Of a DNA stretch of 64,000 nucleotides, positions 7,627 through 15,495 are shown piece after piece (the first letter of the stretch is position 1; every line of letters begins with the position of its first letter). Both the position numbers and the translations under genes were made by a program. The stretch is from Halochromatium salexigens (lineage in GTDB: Bacteria; Pseudomonadota; Gammaproteobacteria; Chromatiales; Chromatiaceae): positions 1 to 64,000 of the forward strand of contig NZ_NHSF01000068.1 of NCBI RefSeq assembly GCF_016653295.1. Direction: 5' to 3'. Under the pieces are notes generated by a model. It had not been told where the DNA came from and ran no database searches. It saw only the letters and a list, made by a program, of their open reading frames with translations.

Positions 7627-10600
7627 ATGAATCGCCTTCTTAGCCTTGGATTGCATGCTTGTGGGGTGTTGGCGCTCGTCTTGACGGTCCTGAGCCAGCC
7701 CGCGCTTGCGATGCTTTCCGCTGATCCTCTGCTACGCGTTGAGACCGGAATGCACACCGCGTCGGTCAGGGCGCTGGAGGTGGATCGGTCCGCCGGATTC
7801 TTTTTTACCGCGTCCGACGATAAGACCATCCGCGCTTGGGCGTTATCCGATGGCCGCTTGGTCGACACCTTTCGGGTTCCAGCTGGGAGCGGCGATGAAG
7901 GACGGCTCTATGCGCTCGCGGTCTCGCCGCAGGGGCGCTGGCTGGCCACTGGTGGCGCGACCAAAGCCGTGACCGAGGGGCGCGGTAACTATCACATCTA
8001 TCTCTTCGATCGCGACAGCAAGGAACTCAGCACCTTCATCGCGAGCCTGCCCGATGTCGTCAATCATCTTTGCTTCTCGCAGGATGGCGCGTTCCTCGCC
8101 GCCTCCCTGGGCAGTGGTGGGATGCGCGTCTGGTCAGTCGGTGACTGGCAACTCGTGGCCAGCGATGAGGCCTACGAGGCGGCCAGTCACGGCTGTGCGT
8201 TCTCGCCGAACGGGCAACTGGTGACGACCTCGCTCGATGGTCATGTGCGCCTCTATGACGGCGCCTCCTTTGGTTTGCTGGCAAGGGCGCGTATGTCGAT
8301 CGGTGATGAGCCGTTCGGGGCGGCCTTTGCGCCCGCTGGTAATCGTATCGCGATCGGCTACGCCGACACGCCCAAGGTCTCGTTGCTGTCCGCGAAAGAC
8401 CTGAGCGAGCTGGCGGCACCGACCACGCGCGGGTTGAGCAAAGGCGGGCTGAGCAAGGTCGCCTGGTCCGAGGATGGGAGGCGTCTGTTCGCCGCTGGAC
8501 GCTATCAGACGAAGGGGCAGTTCCCGATCCTGGTCTGGGCCGATGGGGGCTCAGGGGCGCGAAGCCTTTGGGAGGGGACCGCTAATATCGTGACCGATCT
8601 GAAGGCGCTGCCCGATGGTGGATTACTGGTGAGCACCGACTATCCAGCCTGGGTGAAACTGAGCGCGAGTGGCCATCAGGTCGATCTGCGCCGCGGTGTG
8701 GTCCCGGATTTTCGCGACAAGCTCGGCAATGCGTTGAAGGTCTCGGCCGATGGTCGGCGGGTGGCCGTTGGTTTGGGGTATGGCGCCAAGGATATGGTGC
8801 TGCTCGATCTCGCCGAGCGGCGTTTGTTCGAGGGCGCGGCCAATGAAACCTGGCTGCTCCAACGGGAACTGCAAGCGCTTGGCTATGATCCTGGTCCGAT
8901 CGATGGTCAGTATGGACCCTCGACCGCCCGCGCGCTGAACGCCTGGCGCAAGGAGGCGGGGCTCGGCGGTAGCGGATTAGACGACGCGGTCAGAGGGCGC
9001 CTCGGGATCAGTCCTTTGACACCCGCCCGCACCAATGCGGCCGGCATCGATGTCAAACACTGGAAGAATGCGAGCGGTACGACACTGAACGGCCAGCCCT
9101 TGCCACTCGATGCTTACGAGACATCGCGTGCATTCGCGATCGCGCCGGATGGCGATAGCTTCGTGCTCGGAACGAGCTGGTCTCTGCGTGCCTTTGAGGC
9201 GTCGGGCGCACTGCGATGGTCACGACCGATTCCCGACGCCGCCTGGGGCGTAAACATCAGTGCCGACGGCAAGGTCTTGGTGGCGGCATTGGGTGACGGA
9301 ACCCTGCGCTGGTATCGCTATGCCGATGGCGAGGAACTGCTTGCCGTCTACATCCACACGCGCAGCCGCGACTGGGTTGCGTGGACACCCAAGGGCTACT
9401 ATGACGCCAGTCCCGGAGGGGACCGCTTGATCGGCTGGCAGCTCAATCGTTTCGAAGCGCTGCCGGGGCTTGCCATTCAGTATGTGGTCCCAGGCTCTTC
9501 GGGGGCCCTGTCTGGATTGCTCGTCGGAGATGTCATTCAGGCGATCGATAATCAGCCGATCGACTCGCGGGAGGCGCTGGTGGCTGTACTGCGCACGGCT
9601 GCGGTGGGTGATTCGCTGAGATTCCTGATCTTGCGCGAGGGGGCTTCAAAAGATGTGGATGTGCTGCTCGCCTCGGCGCAACCTGGTGGACCGCCGCGGC
9701 TTGGCACGATCGTTGGCAAGGCGCTGAGTCGCGTTGAAGCATCGGACTTTTTCCCTGTGAACGTGTTTCGAGAACGCTTTTATCGGCCCAAGGTGGTCGA
9801 AACCGTCTTGCAAACGCTCGATGAGTCCGAGGCCATCGCGTCAGCGAACGTGCGCGGCTCGCGTTCGGTTGCCGAGGTCAAGGTCACGGAAACATTGCCG
9901 CCGATTGTCGATATCCTGCAGCCAACCGATGGCGATACGTTCACTGATGAGAATGTGACCATCCATTATCTCGTCCGCAATCCAGGCGGAGAAGCGGCGA
10001 ACAAGGTGCAGATCCTTGTCGATGGCCGCCCGCTCGATTCGGCGCGTGGACTGAAGCGGATTCGAGCGGAGCAGGATGTGCAAGCGAACGCCGGCGATAC
10101 GGATCACGCCAATCCGCCCCAGTCGATGACGATCCCACTGCCGGAGCGCAATGTCTCGCTGACGGTGATTGCCGAAAACGCCTTCGGAACATCGCCACCG
10201 AGCACGATCCAGCTCCAGTGGGCGGGGGAATCATCGGCCGAACCGCCCCCGAAGCCAAGGCTCTATGCGCTAGCGGTCGGTATTTCCGACTATAGCAATG
10301 AGAGTCTATCGGATCTCAAGTTTGCATCGAAAGACGCCGAGGATTTCGCCAATATTATCAAGCAGCAACAAGATGGCTTCTATCGCGAGGTGACCGTTAA
10401 AGTCCTGCGCGATCCCGAGCATGAGCAATTTCGTGACGGCTTGGCATGGCTTGGTGAAAAGACTTCCGGAGACGATGTCGCCATGTTGTTCGTGGCCGGG
10501 CATGGCGTTAACGATGAAAATGGCGATTACTTTTTCCTTGCCAGCGATGCCAACCCCGACCAGATCGCGCATACTGCGGTTCCCCATGATGAAATTCGCG

Positions 10601-11076
10601 AATCGCTGTCTTCGTTACCTGGCAAAGTCATTGCATTCTTCGATACCTGCCATTCCGGTAATGTCATGGGCGGGATCGCCGATATCAACGGCGTCGTCAA
10701 TGACCTGACCGCGGCCGAGAACGGAGTTGTGGTCTATAGCAGCTCGAGCGGTAATCAGGTGTCGCTGGAAAATCCGATCTGGGGGAACGGGGCGTTCACT
10801 AAGGCCTTAGTCGATGGCCTGGAAGGTGAAGCAGCCTCCTACGGCGATGAGATCACAGTCAAACAACTCGATGCCTATCTCAGTCACCGGGTAAAAGATC
10901 TGACCGAGGATCGCCAGACCCCGGTTACAACGACACCACCGGCGATTCCGGATTTCACGATTGCCGTGAGTGATCGCGAGTCGATCAGCGCGCGCGTTAG
11001 CGAGAACATCCATCCGCTAGCGGAACGATTCCCTAACCAGCGGCTCGTTGTACAAGACCAGCCGGGGGTTTTATGA
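7627..11076 (+). CDS. WD40 / PDZ / caspase-like exported protein
   Basis: Large (1149 aa) exported protein; signal peptide about 1-28. WD40-type propeller repeats fill about 35-400 and resume about 480-590. A short peptidoglycan-binding-like helical segment (about 406-450, LLQRELQALGYDPGPIDGQYG) interrupts them. The motif WVAWTPKGYYDASPGG precedes a PDZ-like domain (about 615-682; SGLLVGDVIQAIDNQPI). An Ig-like beta domain (about 755-867) and a peptidase C14 domain (about 878-1100) follow. The catalytic residues are present: His959 in VAGHGVND and Cys1008 in FFDTCHSG. ATG 7627 is chosen for its AGGA at 8 bases; ATG 7612 is an alternative. In relatives I recall, the YYDASPGG region runs directly into FFPVNVFRERF, so the PDZ looks inserted. 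Confidence 0.93.
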   Translation: MNRLLSLGLHACGVLALVLTVLSQPALAMLSADPLLRVETGMHTASVRALEVDRSAGFFFTASDDKTIRAWALSDGRLVDTFRVPAGSGDEGRLYALAVSPQGRWLATGGATKAVTEGRGNYHIYLFDRDSKELSTFIASLPDVVNHLCFSQDGAFLAASLGSGGMRVWSVGDWQLVASDEAYEAASHGCAFSPNGQLVTTSLDGHVRLYDGASFGLLARARMSIGDEPFGAAFAPAGNRIAIGYADTPKVSLLSAKDLSELAAPTTRGLSKGGLSKVAWSEDGRRLFAAGRYQTKGQFPILVWADGGSGARSLWEGTANIVTDLKALPDGGLLVSTDYPAWVKLSASGHQVDLRRGVVPDFRDKLGNALKVSADGRRVAVGLGYGAKDMVLLDLAERRLFEGAANETWLLQRELQALGYDPGPIDGQYGPSTARALNAWRKEAGLGGSGLDDAVRGRLGISPLTPARTNAAGIDVKHWKNASGTTLNGQPLPLDAYETSRAFAIAPDGDSFVLGTSWSLRAFEASGALRWSRPIPDAAWGVNISADGKVLVAALGDGTLRWYRYADGEELLAVYIHTRSRDWVAWTPKGYYDASPGGDRLIGWQLNRFEALPGLAIQYVVPGSSGALSGLLVGDVIQAIDNQPIDSREALVAVLRTAAVGDSLRFLILREGASKDVDVLLASAQPGGPPRLGTIVGKALSRVEASDFFPVNVFRERFYRPKVVETVLQTLDESEAIASANVRGSRSVAEVKVTETLPPIVDILQPTDGDTFTDENVTIHYLVRNPGGEAANKVQILVDGRPLDSARGLKRIRAEQDVQANAGDTDHANPPQSMTIPLPERNVSLTVIAENAFGTSPPSTIQLQWAGESSAEPPPKPRLYALAVGISDYSNESLSDLKFASKDAEDFANIIKQQQDGFYREVTVKVLRDPEHEQFRDGLAWLGEKTSGDDVAMLFVAGHGVNDENGDYFFLASDANPDQIAHTAVPHDEIRESLSSLPGKVIAFFDTCHSGNVMGGIADINGVVNDLTAAENGVVVYSSSSGNQVSLENPIWGNGAFTKALVDGLEGEAASYGDEITVKQLDAYLSHRVKDLTEDRQTPVTTTPPAIPDFTIAVSDRESISARVSENIHPLAERFPNQRLVVQDQPGVL

Positions 11077-11101
11077 GTGTTGAGCAACCACAGAGACATC
11101 A

Positions 11102-11758
11102 ATGATGCGAAAACGCCTCCTCTTTCTCCCTCTGATCTTCTTCACCCTGGCGGCTTGCCAGACCACCATGCCGCAGGGCCCTGGGGTGGCATCGGATTAC
11201 TACCAACGTGGCCAGGCAGCATTGGCGGTGGAGAATTACAGCGAAGCAATTGGGCATTTCAATGAGGCCGTGCGTCTGGACCCAAGATATGGAGAGGCAT
11301 TTTATGGGCTTGGACAAGCCTATGAGTCGACCGGGCGTGATCGCCTGGCGTTGGATGCCTATCTCGATGCCATCGGTGTGCAGCCAAGCCTTGGTAAAGC
11401 GCAGGCCGCTGCCGGCAAGCTGTATTTCGAGCGCAAGGAATACAGTCCTGCTGAGGACTATCTGAAACGGGCAACAACACTGGTTCCAGCGGACCCTAAT
11501 CCCTATTACTACCTTGGCGAGATCTACCGAATGGACGGGAAATGCAAAGCGAGCGTCGATATGTTCAAGAAGGCACTCGCGATTGATTCTGATCTGCTCA
11601 ATGCCAAGGATGGGCTGAGGCGCACCCAGCGCGAGGTCTGTAAGTCTCGTCCCGCTGGATCAAGCACAACGTCGACACGCCCGGCAAGTCGCCCGACCTA
11701 TCAAAAGACTGATGTGTTTACCGGTGGCGGACGCGCGTTGAAGGCGGACGAATGGTAG
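11102..11758 (+). CDS. TPR-repeat lipoprotein
   Basis: Predicted lipoprotein of 218 residues: a basic N-terminus, a hydrophobic stretch and the lipobox LAAC with Cys19. At least three tetratricopeptide repeats follow (about 32-165: YYQRGQAALAVENYSEAIGH, then AFYGLGQAYESTGRDRLALD, then YYYLGEIYRMDGKCKASVDM). A Ser/Thr/Pro/Arg-rich tail (about 180-218) ends the protein. TPRs are protein-interaction scaffolds, so this is a likely partner or assembly factor for the adjacent exported proteins. It begins 25 bp after the WD40-caspase stop and is probably in the same transcript. Tandem ATGs at 11102 and 11105 leave the exact start open by one codon. Confidence 0.85.
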   Translation: MMRKRLLFLPLIFFTLAACQTTMPQGPGVASDYYQRGQAALAVENYSEAIGHFNEAVRLDPRYGEAFYGLGQAYESTGRDRLALDAYLDAIGVQPSLGKAQAAAGKLYFERKEYSPAEDYLKRATTLVPADPNPYYYLGEIYRMDGKCKASVDMFKKALAIDSDLLNAKDGLRRTQREVCKSRPAGSSTTSTRPASRPTYQKTDVFTGGGRALKADEW

Positions 11759-11765
11759 CTTCGCA

Positions 11766-12260
11766 ATGACAATGCTCTGGAAGCCTTTGATCGGCATTGG
11801 TGTCGCTGTGTATGCCGTTACCTGTTGGAGCGGCAATCGTGAGTTGATGGCGGAGAACGCAGCGCAGCTGGTTCGTCTCAGCGATGCGATTGCCGAAACG
11901 ATGGTGCCGCGGCATGCCGAGGGGCACTATGAGTTCTCGGCGCGGGTGGTTGGGCAAGGGCCGAGGCGCAGGGTGAGCATCGATGCGATGCGTTGGGCGG
12001 AACCGAGCCCTGCGCAAGCAAGCGCGCATCCCCAACCCGTTGTCTTTGCGCCATCGACATTCACAACCGGCCGTCGCTACCAGAGTTTGATCAGAATCAG
12101 ATCAATTCCCGCACCCATCATCGGTCTGGCGCCCGGAGACCGGTCTTGGGCGAGCACGTCCCCTCTCCGGGGGGCGGCAAAGGCAAACAAGGTGTACGAA
12201 CAAGAAATTGGTCTACCAACCTTGACGCCTGGGGGCGGAGAGGCGCTGAAATCGTGGTGA
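11766..12260 (+). CDS. Exported protein of unknown function, LPP20-like N-terminus
   Basis: 164-residue product I do not recognise as a family. It has a short hydrophobic N-terminus (about 1-20). Residues 22-45 (SGNRELMAENAAQLVRLSDA) align by eye with AGNKKLMTINAAKVIAERAV in the next gene, which suggests a shared ancestry of the amino-terminal part. After about residue 75 the similarity stops, and the sequence becomes Pro/Ser/Ala-rich and poorly structured. It may be a truncated or rearranged relative of its neighbour. It starts 7 bp after the TPR lipoprotein stop. Expression as a real protein is plausible but unproven. Confidence 0.55.
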   Translation: MTMLWKPLIGIGVAVYAVTCWSGNRELMAENAAQLVRLSDAIAETMVPRHAEGHYEFSARVVGQGPRRRVSIDAMRWAEPSPAQASAHPQPVVFAPSTFTTGRRYQSLIRIRSIPAPIIGLAPGDRSWASTSPLRGAAKANKVYEQEIGLPTLTPGGGEALKSW

Positions 12261-12360
12261 GCGAACGAGCCAGTGAGCTGCCTGATCGCTGCCATGTTGT
12301 ACAACGACAGGCTGGGTTTGCTGGTTCATTTTTGATGAAGACAAGGTGTCAGGGGTTGCT

Positions 12361-13230
12361 ATGAAGAAGAAATGGGTCTTGTTAGTGGCATTGGCTGCGA
12401 CGTTCGTTATGGTGTCTGTGCAGGGTGTGGCAGGCAACAAGAAGCTGATGACGATCAATGCCGCGAAGGTCATTGCTGAGCGAGCCGTGGTCGAGAGTGT
12501 CGTTGGCCTGAAGGTGCGCAGTCGCGAAAGCGTCGAGGATTTGATCGCGCAGGAAGTGCGGGTGGACGCAAAGACGGCGGCGGCGATCAAGGGGATCGAG
12601 TACACCGATATCGTTTACGATCCAGACAAGGATATCGCGCGAGTTGAGGCCAGCATCAAGCTTGGCCGGGTGAGCAATATCGTTGGTAAGAATATCGACT
12701 TTGGCGGTCAGACCATCAAGCGTTTCGGCTTTGCGACCTCGACGCCTGCGATGGCAGGGCCACTCCAAGCGCTTCGCGCTGCCGAACTCGATGCCTATAA
12801 GCAGCTTGCAAAACAGATTGTCGGCTTCGAGATCGATAGCAACACCTCGGTACGAGACTACTTGCTGGAATCCGATGACGTGCGCGCTCGAATGATGGCG
12901 GCGATCTATGGCGCGCAATTGGTCGATCAGCGTTGGGACGAAGACGGTAATGCCTATGTGAAGATGCGACTGCGTTTCGGTGAAGTCGAGGATGTGCTCA
13001 ACCAAAAGCTCAATTACGACGATGAGATGATCGAGGTCGAAGGTGTGGGCGCACAGGTTGATGATTTCAGTGAAGCACCGAGCGATAACGGTATGGAGAT
13101 GGCGACCGGCGTTCGCCGTGGCGCGGAGATTCGTGAAGGCATGATCGATGTTCCTGTCTCTGGAAGTCTCGGCGGCCAGGGGCAGAGTGATCGTGACAAT
13201 GCGGGCGGTGCGGTCGATTTGCTGCGCTAG
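12361..13230 (+). CDS. Exported LPP20/FlgT-like protein with duplicated domain
   Basis: 289-residue exported protein; signal peptide about 1-25 (KKWVLLVALAATFVMVSVQG). Two tandem modules are visible. Each has a helix rich in Ala with a conserved Arg/Glu pattern (NAAKVIAERAVVESVVGL and RAAELDAYKQLAKQIVGFEI), then a beta segment (IVYDPDKDIARVEASIKLG and VDQRWDEDGNAYVKMRLRFG). This alternation resembles LPP20 and FlgT-N/FlgP folds that polymerise around outer-membrane structures. The tail after about 235 is acidic and Gly-rich. The ATG at 12361 (MKKKWV) is chosen because it gives a typical signal peptide; an upstream in-frame start at 12346 does not. Function unknown. Confidence 0.75.
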   Translation: MKKKWVLLVALAATFVMVSVQGVAGNKKLMTINAAKVIAERAVVESVVGLKVRSRESVEDLIAQEVRVDAKTAAAIKGIEYTDIVYDPDKDIARVEASIKLGRVSNIVGKNIDFGGQTIKRFGFATSTPAMAGPLQALRAAELDAYKQLAKQIVGFEIDSNTSVRDYLLESDDVRARMMAAIYGAQLVDQRWDEDGNAYVKMRLRFGEVEDVLNQKLNYDDEMIEVEGVGAQVDDFSEAPSDNGMEMATGVRRGAEIREGMIDVPVSGSLGGQGQSDRDNAGGAVDLLR

Positions 13231-13301
13231 TAGCAATAGGCGACCACGGATGTTCGGGCCAAGGACCGGTCCGCACGGGTATGCGGTAGTGGATTCACCG
13301 A

Positions 13302-13329
13302 GTGACCGCGTTGGATAGAGGGGGTAATG
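13302..13329 (+). promoter_or_regulatory. Shared leader element before FlgT-like gene
   Basis: Second copy of GTGACCGCGTTG (13302-13313), 16 nt before the ATG at 13330, as before the WD40-caspase gene. Here the spacer holds AGGGGG as ribosome site. Weak similarity (a GATT...CCGA block) extends upstream in both copies. Confidence 0.5.
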
Positions 13330-14763
13330 ATGAATGACCAGGCAGATGGTGCGATAAGGCGCGGGCTGGCGCTCGGCTTGATATGTCTCGTGCTTGGTGT
13401 CGTTGGCCCCGTCCAGGCACAAGACACCATCGTGGTCACGGCTGAGGGATTAGCGGACCCCAATGCCGATACCTATGCTCGGGATAAAGGATTGTTGGTC
13501 GATGATCTGAGGCGCGATGCAAGGAGACAAGCGGTCGAGAAAGCAGTCGGGGTGTTTGTCGAGGGCAGCACCTTGGTCGAGAATTATGTCACGATCGAAG
13601 ACCGAGTCTTGAGTGAAACCCAGGGGCTGATTAAACGGGTGATCAAGGAAAGCAAACCCTGGGTGGGCGAGGATGGATTCGCGCATATGCTGATCAAGGC
13701 CGAGGTATACCTCAAGGGGGTCGAGGATGCCCTAAAGACGATGTCCCGGCAGACACGCGTCAGTTACATCCGCGAGTATGGGAATCCTCGTATCTCGGTG
13801 TCGGTGTACGCTCAAGATGCCGATCGCGGCAGCCGACAGACGCGTTCCGATATTGCCGAGAACCTCTTGAAGGAACGCATTGCCGAGTTCGGGTATCGGG
13901 TCTGGTCGGAAGATGTGACGAAAGGCCTAAAGACCGAGATGATGGAGTCTTCGACGCTATCGAATCAGACCCAAACCACGGTGTCTGTCTCCCACCTCAA
14001 GGCCGCCGATTTTTCGATCCTTGGTCGTGTCAGATTCGATGTCAGGAATGTGACTTTGAGTTCCTCGGGGATTGAACTCAAGAAACATCTGATCACATCT
14101 TGGACAGTAAAGTGTGTCAATAATAATACCGGCGAAGAGATCTACTTCAATAACAAGATACCCCGGCACAATAGCTGGGCGACCGAGGATCAAGCGCTCG
14201 AAGATGTCGGACGGTTGATTGGACAAGAATTTTCCAAGGATTTCTTTGAGTCACACTTGGTTCAACCCAATCGTTTCTTCGAGCTGCGCGTGGTTGGTTT
14301 GCCGAGCTACGACATTGGCGTCTTGCTGAGAAAGGAGATGATTGGGCTACGCCCTTTCCTTGACGTCTCTTTGCGAAATTACACGAGCGACGGATTGTCC
14401 TTGTACGAAGTGAACTTTGCTGGCGGCCAGGATAACTTCGCGCGAACCATTAATAGCGCCGTCATCAAGCCATTGAATGCGAAGTTTGGAGAAGACGTCT
14501 TTGAACTTGATTCATTGACGCGGGACGTAGTGACGCTCGTGTTTCGATCTGATCAGAATCAGGACTCACTGATGTCCGAATTCAATTCTAAGCCGCCAGC
14601 GTCACTAGCGGACGCATCGCCGGCGCGAATCGCACGGGTTGCTCAGGATGAGACCACACTCAAGAAGGTCGAGTCCGTGAATCCAGCCGCCGTTGCGTTG
14701 ATTTCCGGCACTGATGGCGGCGGTTCGGATTCAGCGGTGATGAATGAGATCAGTAACTTCTAG
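13330..14763 (+). CDS. FlgT-like exported protein
   Basis: 477-residue exported protein with a signal peptide (about 1-31, ending VQAQD). The first third (about 45-150) resembles the FlgT/LPP20 amino-terminal domain: LRRDARRQAVEKAVGVFVEG, then a beta strand with MLIKAEVYLKG. The middle (about 150-330) resembles CsgG/FlgT-type alpha-beta domains (ISVSVYAQDADRG, LLKERIAEFGYRVW). The remainder is unassigned and ends in a Ser/Ala-rich tail. FlgT assembles an outer-membrane ring at sodium-driven flagella in vibrios, but no flagellar gene lies here, so an analogous ring or scaffold for the local system is inference. Tandem ATGs occur; 13330 fits the AGGGGG better than 13327. The gene looks AT-richer than its neighbours. 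Confidence 0.75.
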   Translation: MNDQADGAIRRGLALGLICLVLGVVGPVQAQDTIVVTAEGLADPNADTYARDKGLLVDDLRRDARRQAVEKAVGVFVEGSTLVENYVTIEDRVLSETQGLIKRVIKESKPWVGEDGFAHMLIKAEVYLKGVEDALKTMSRQTRVSYIREYGNPRISVSVYAQDADRGSRQTRSDIAENLLKERIAEFGYRVWSEDVTKGLKTEMMESSTLSNQTQTTVSVSHLKAADFSILGRVRFDVRNVTLSSSGIELKKHLITSWTVKCVNNNTGEEIYFNNKIPRHNSWATEDQALEDVGRLIGQEFSKDFFESHLVQPNRFFELRVVGLPSYDIGVLLRKEMIGLRPFLDVSLRNYTSDGLSLYEVNFAGGQDNFARTINSAVIKPLNAKFGEDVFELDSLTRDVVTLVFRSDQNQDSLMSEFNSKPPASLADASPARIARVAQDETTLKKVESVNPAAVALISGTDGGGSDSAVMNEISNF

Positions 14764-14800
14764 TCTTAGCGGGGCGTCCTTGCCCGGCTAATAAACGCGA

Positions 14801-15343
14801 TTAGACAGCAGCTGCAGTCCAGTCGGAACCAGACTTGCACATGGTTGCGCTATCTTGATAGGTCTTTCCGTCTTTCACAGCAACCTGCGAAATGTTGCGG
14901 CATTGCTGACCGTCTGATTTGGTGTAGATCTCGCCTGGCGTGACTTTGAGTTCGGTCGGTTTTGGCTTTGGCGCCGAAGCGCCCGATTTCGACGACGTGG
15001 CTTTTGCCGTCTTTTTCGGCGACGGCTGCACAGTCGTGGTAATTGTCCTATTGGATTTTGCCCGTGCCGCGCGTGCTGTCAGTCGAGCTAACTCTTGTCG
15101 CTCACGCTCATCAAGGGCCGCACCGATGCGGTTTCCAATCAGGCCGCCAACCGCCCCGCCGATCAGCGCGCCAAGTGCAGTGTTGCCGCCTGTGTTGTTG
15201 GCAATAATGCCACCAAGTAGCGCGCCGCCTGCCGTTCCGATTGCCGTGCCCTTAGCTTCATTGGAATCCCCAGTGGTTGCAAGGCAGCCCGAGAGGCTCA
15301 CCGTGATCAGGATCGCTGTAGCAAAGATTGCAAGTTTACGCAT
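14801..15343 (-). CDS. Glycine-zipper lipoprotein
   Basis: 180-residue predicted outer-membrane lipoprotein; the lipobox VSLSGC places the lipidated Cys at 20. A glycine-zipper 2TM segment (about 32-72; IGTAGGALLGGIIANNTGG, then LGALIGGAVGGLIGNRIG) is followed by a basic Ala/Arg helix, a Lys/Pro/Ser-rich linker and a C-terminal domain with two Cys (about 140 and 166) around GQQCRNISQV and SATMCKSG. The family resembles the 17-kDa surface antigen/SlyB group. The ATG at 15343 is selected because GGAAGG lies 5 bases upstream and gives a normal lipoprotein signal; an in-frame start 17 codons upstream does not. It converges on the FlgT-like gene with only 37 bp between stops. Confidence 0.85.
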   Translation of the reverse strand: MRKLAIFATAILITVSLSGCLATTGDSNEAKGTAIGTAGGALLGGIIANNTGGNTALGALIGGAVGGLIGNRIGAALDERERQELARLTARAARAKSNRTITTTVQPSPKKTAKATSSKSGASAPKPKPTELKVTPGEIYTKSDGQQCRNISQVAVKDGKTYQDSATMCKSGSDWTAAAV

Positions 15344-15495
15344 TGAAACCTTCCGTGCTTTGGTTAGATGGAAAGAAAAGGATTGGCTTGGCAACCCTAA
15401 TCAGAAGATTATCGGAATAGGATCAAAAATACTAGACTGCCGCATCTGCCGCAGCCACTGAATATCAATTGAGTCGGCAAGGACGAAGTGGCACC

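Noticed and set aside
14764-14800. Imperfect hairpin between the FlgT-like and glycine-zipper genes
   Set aside because: One mismatch in the stem and no T-run on either strand; too weak to call a terminator.
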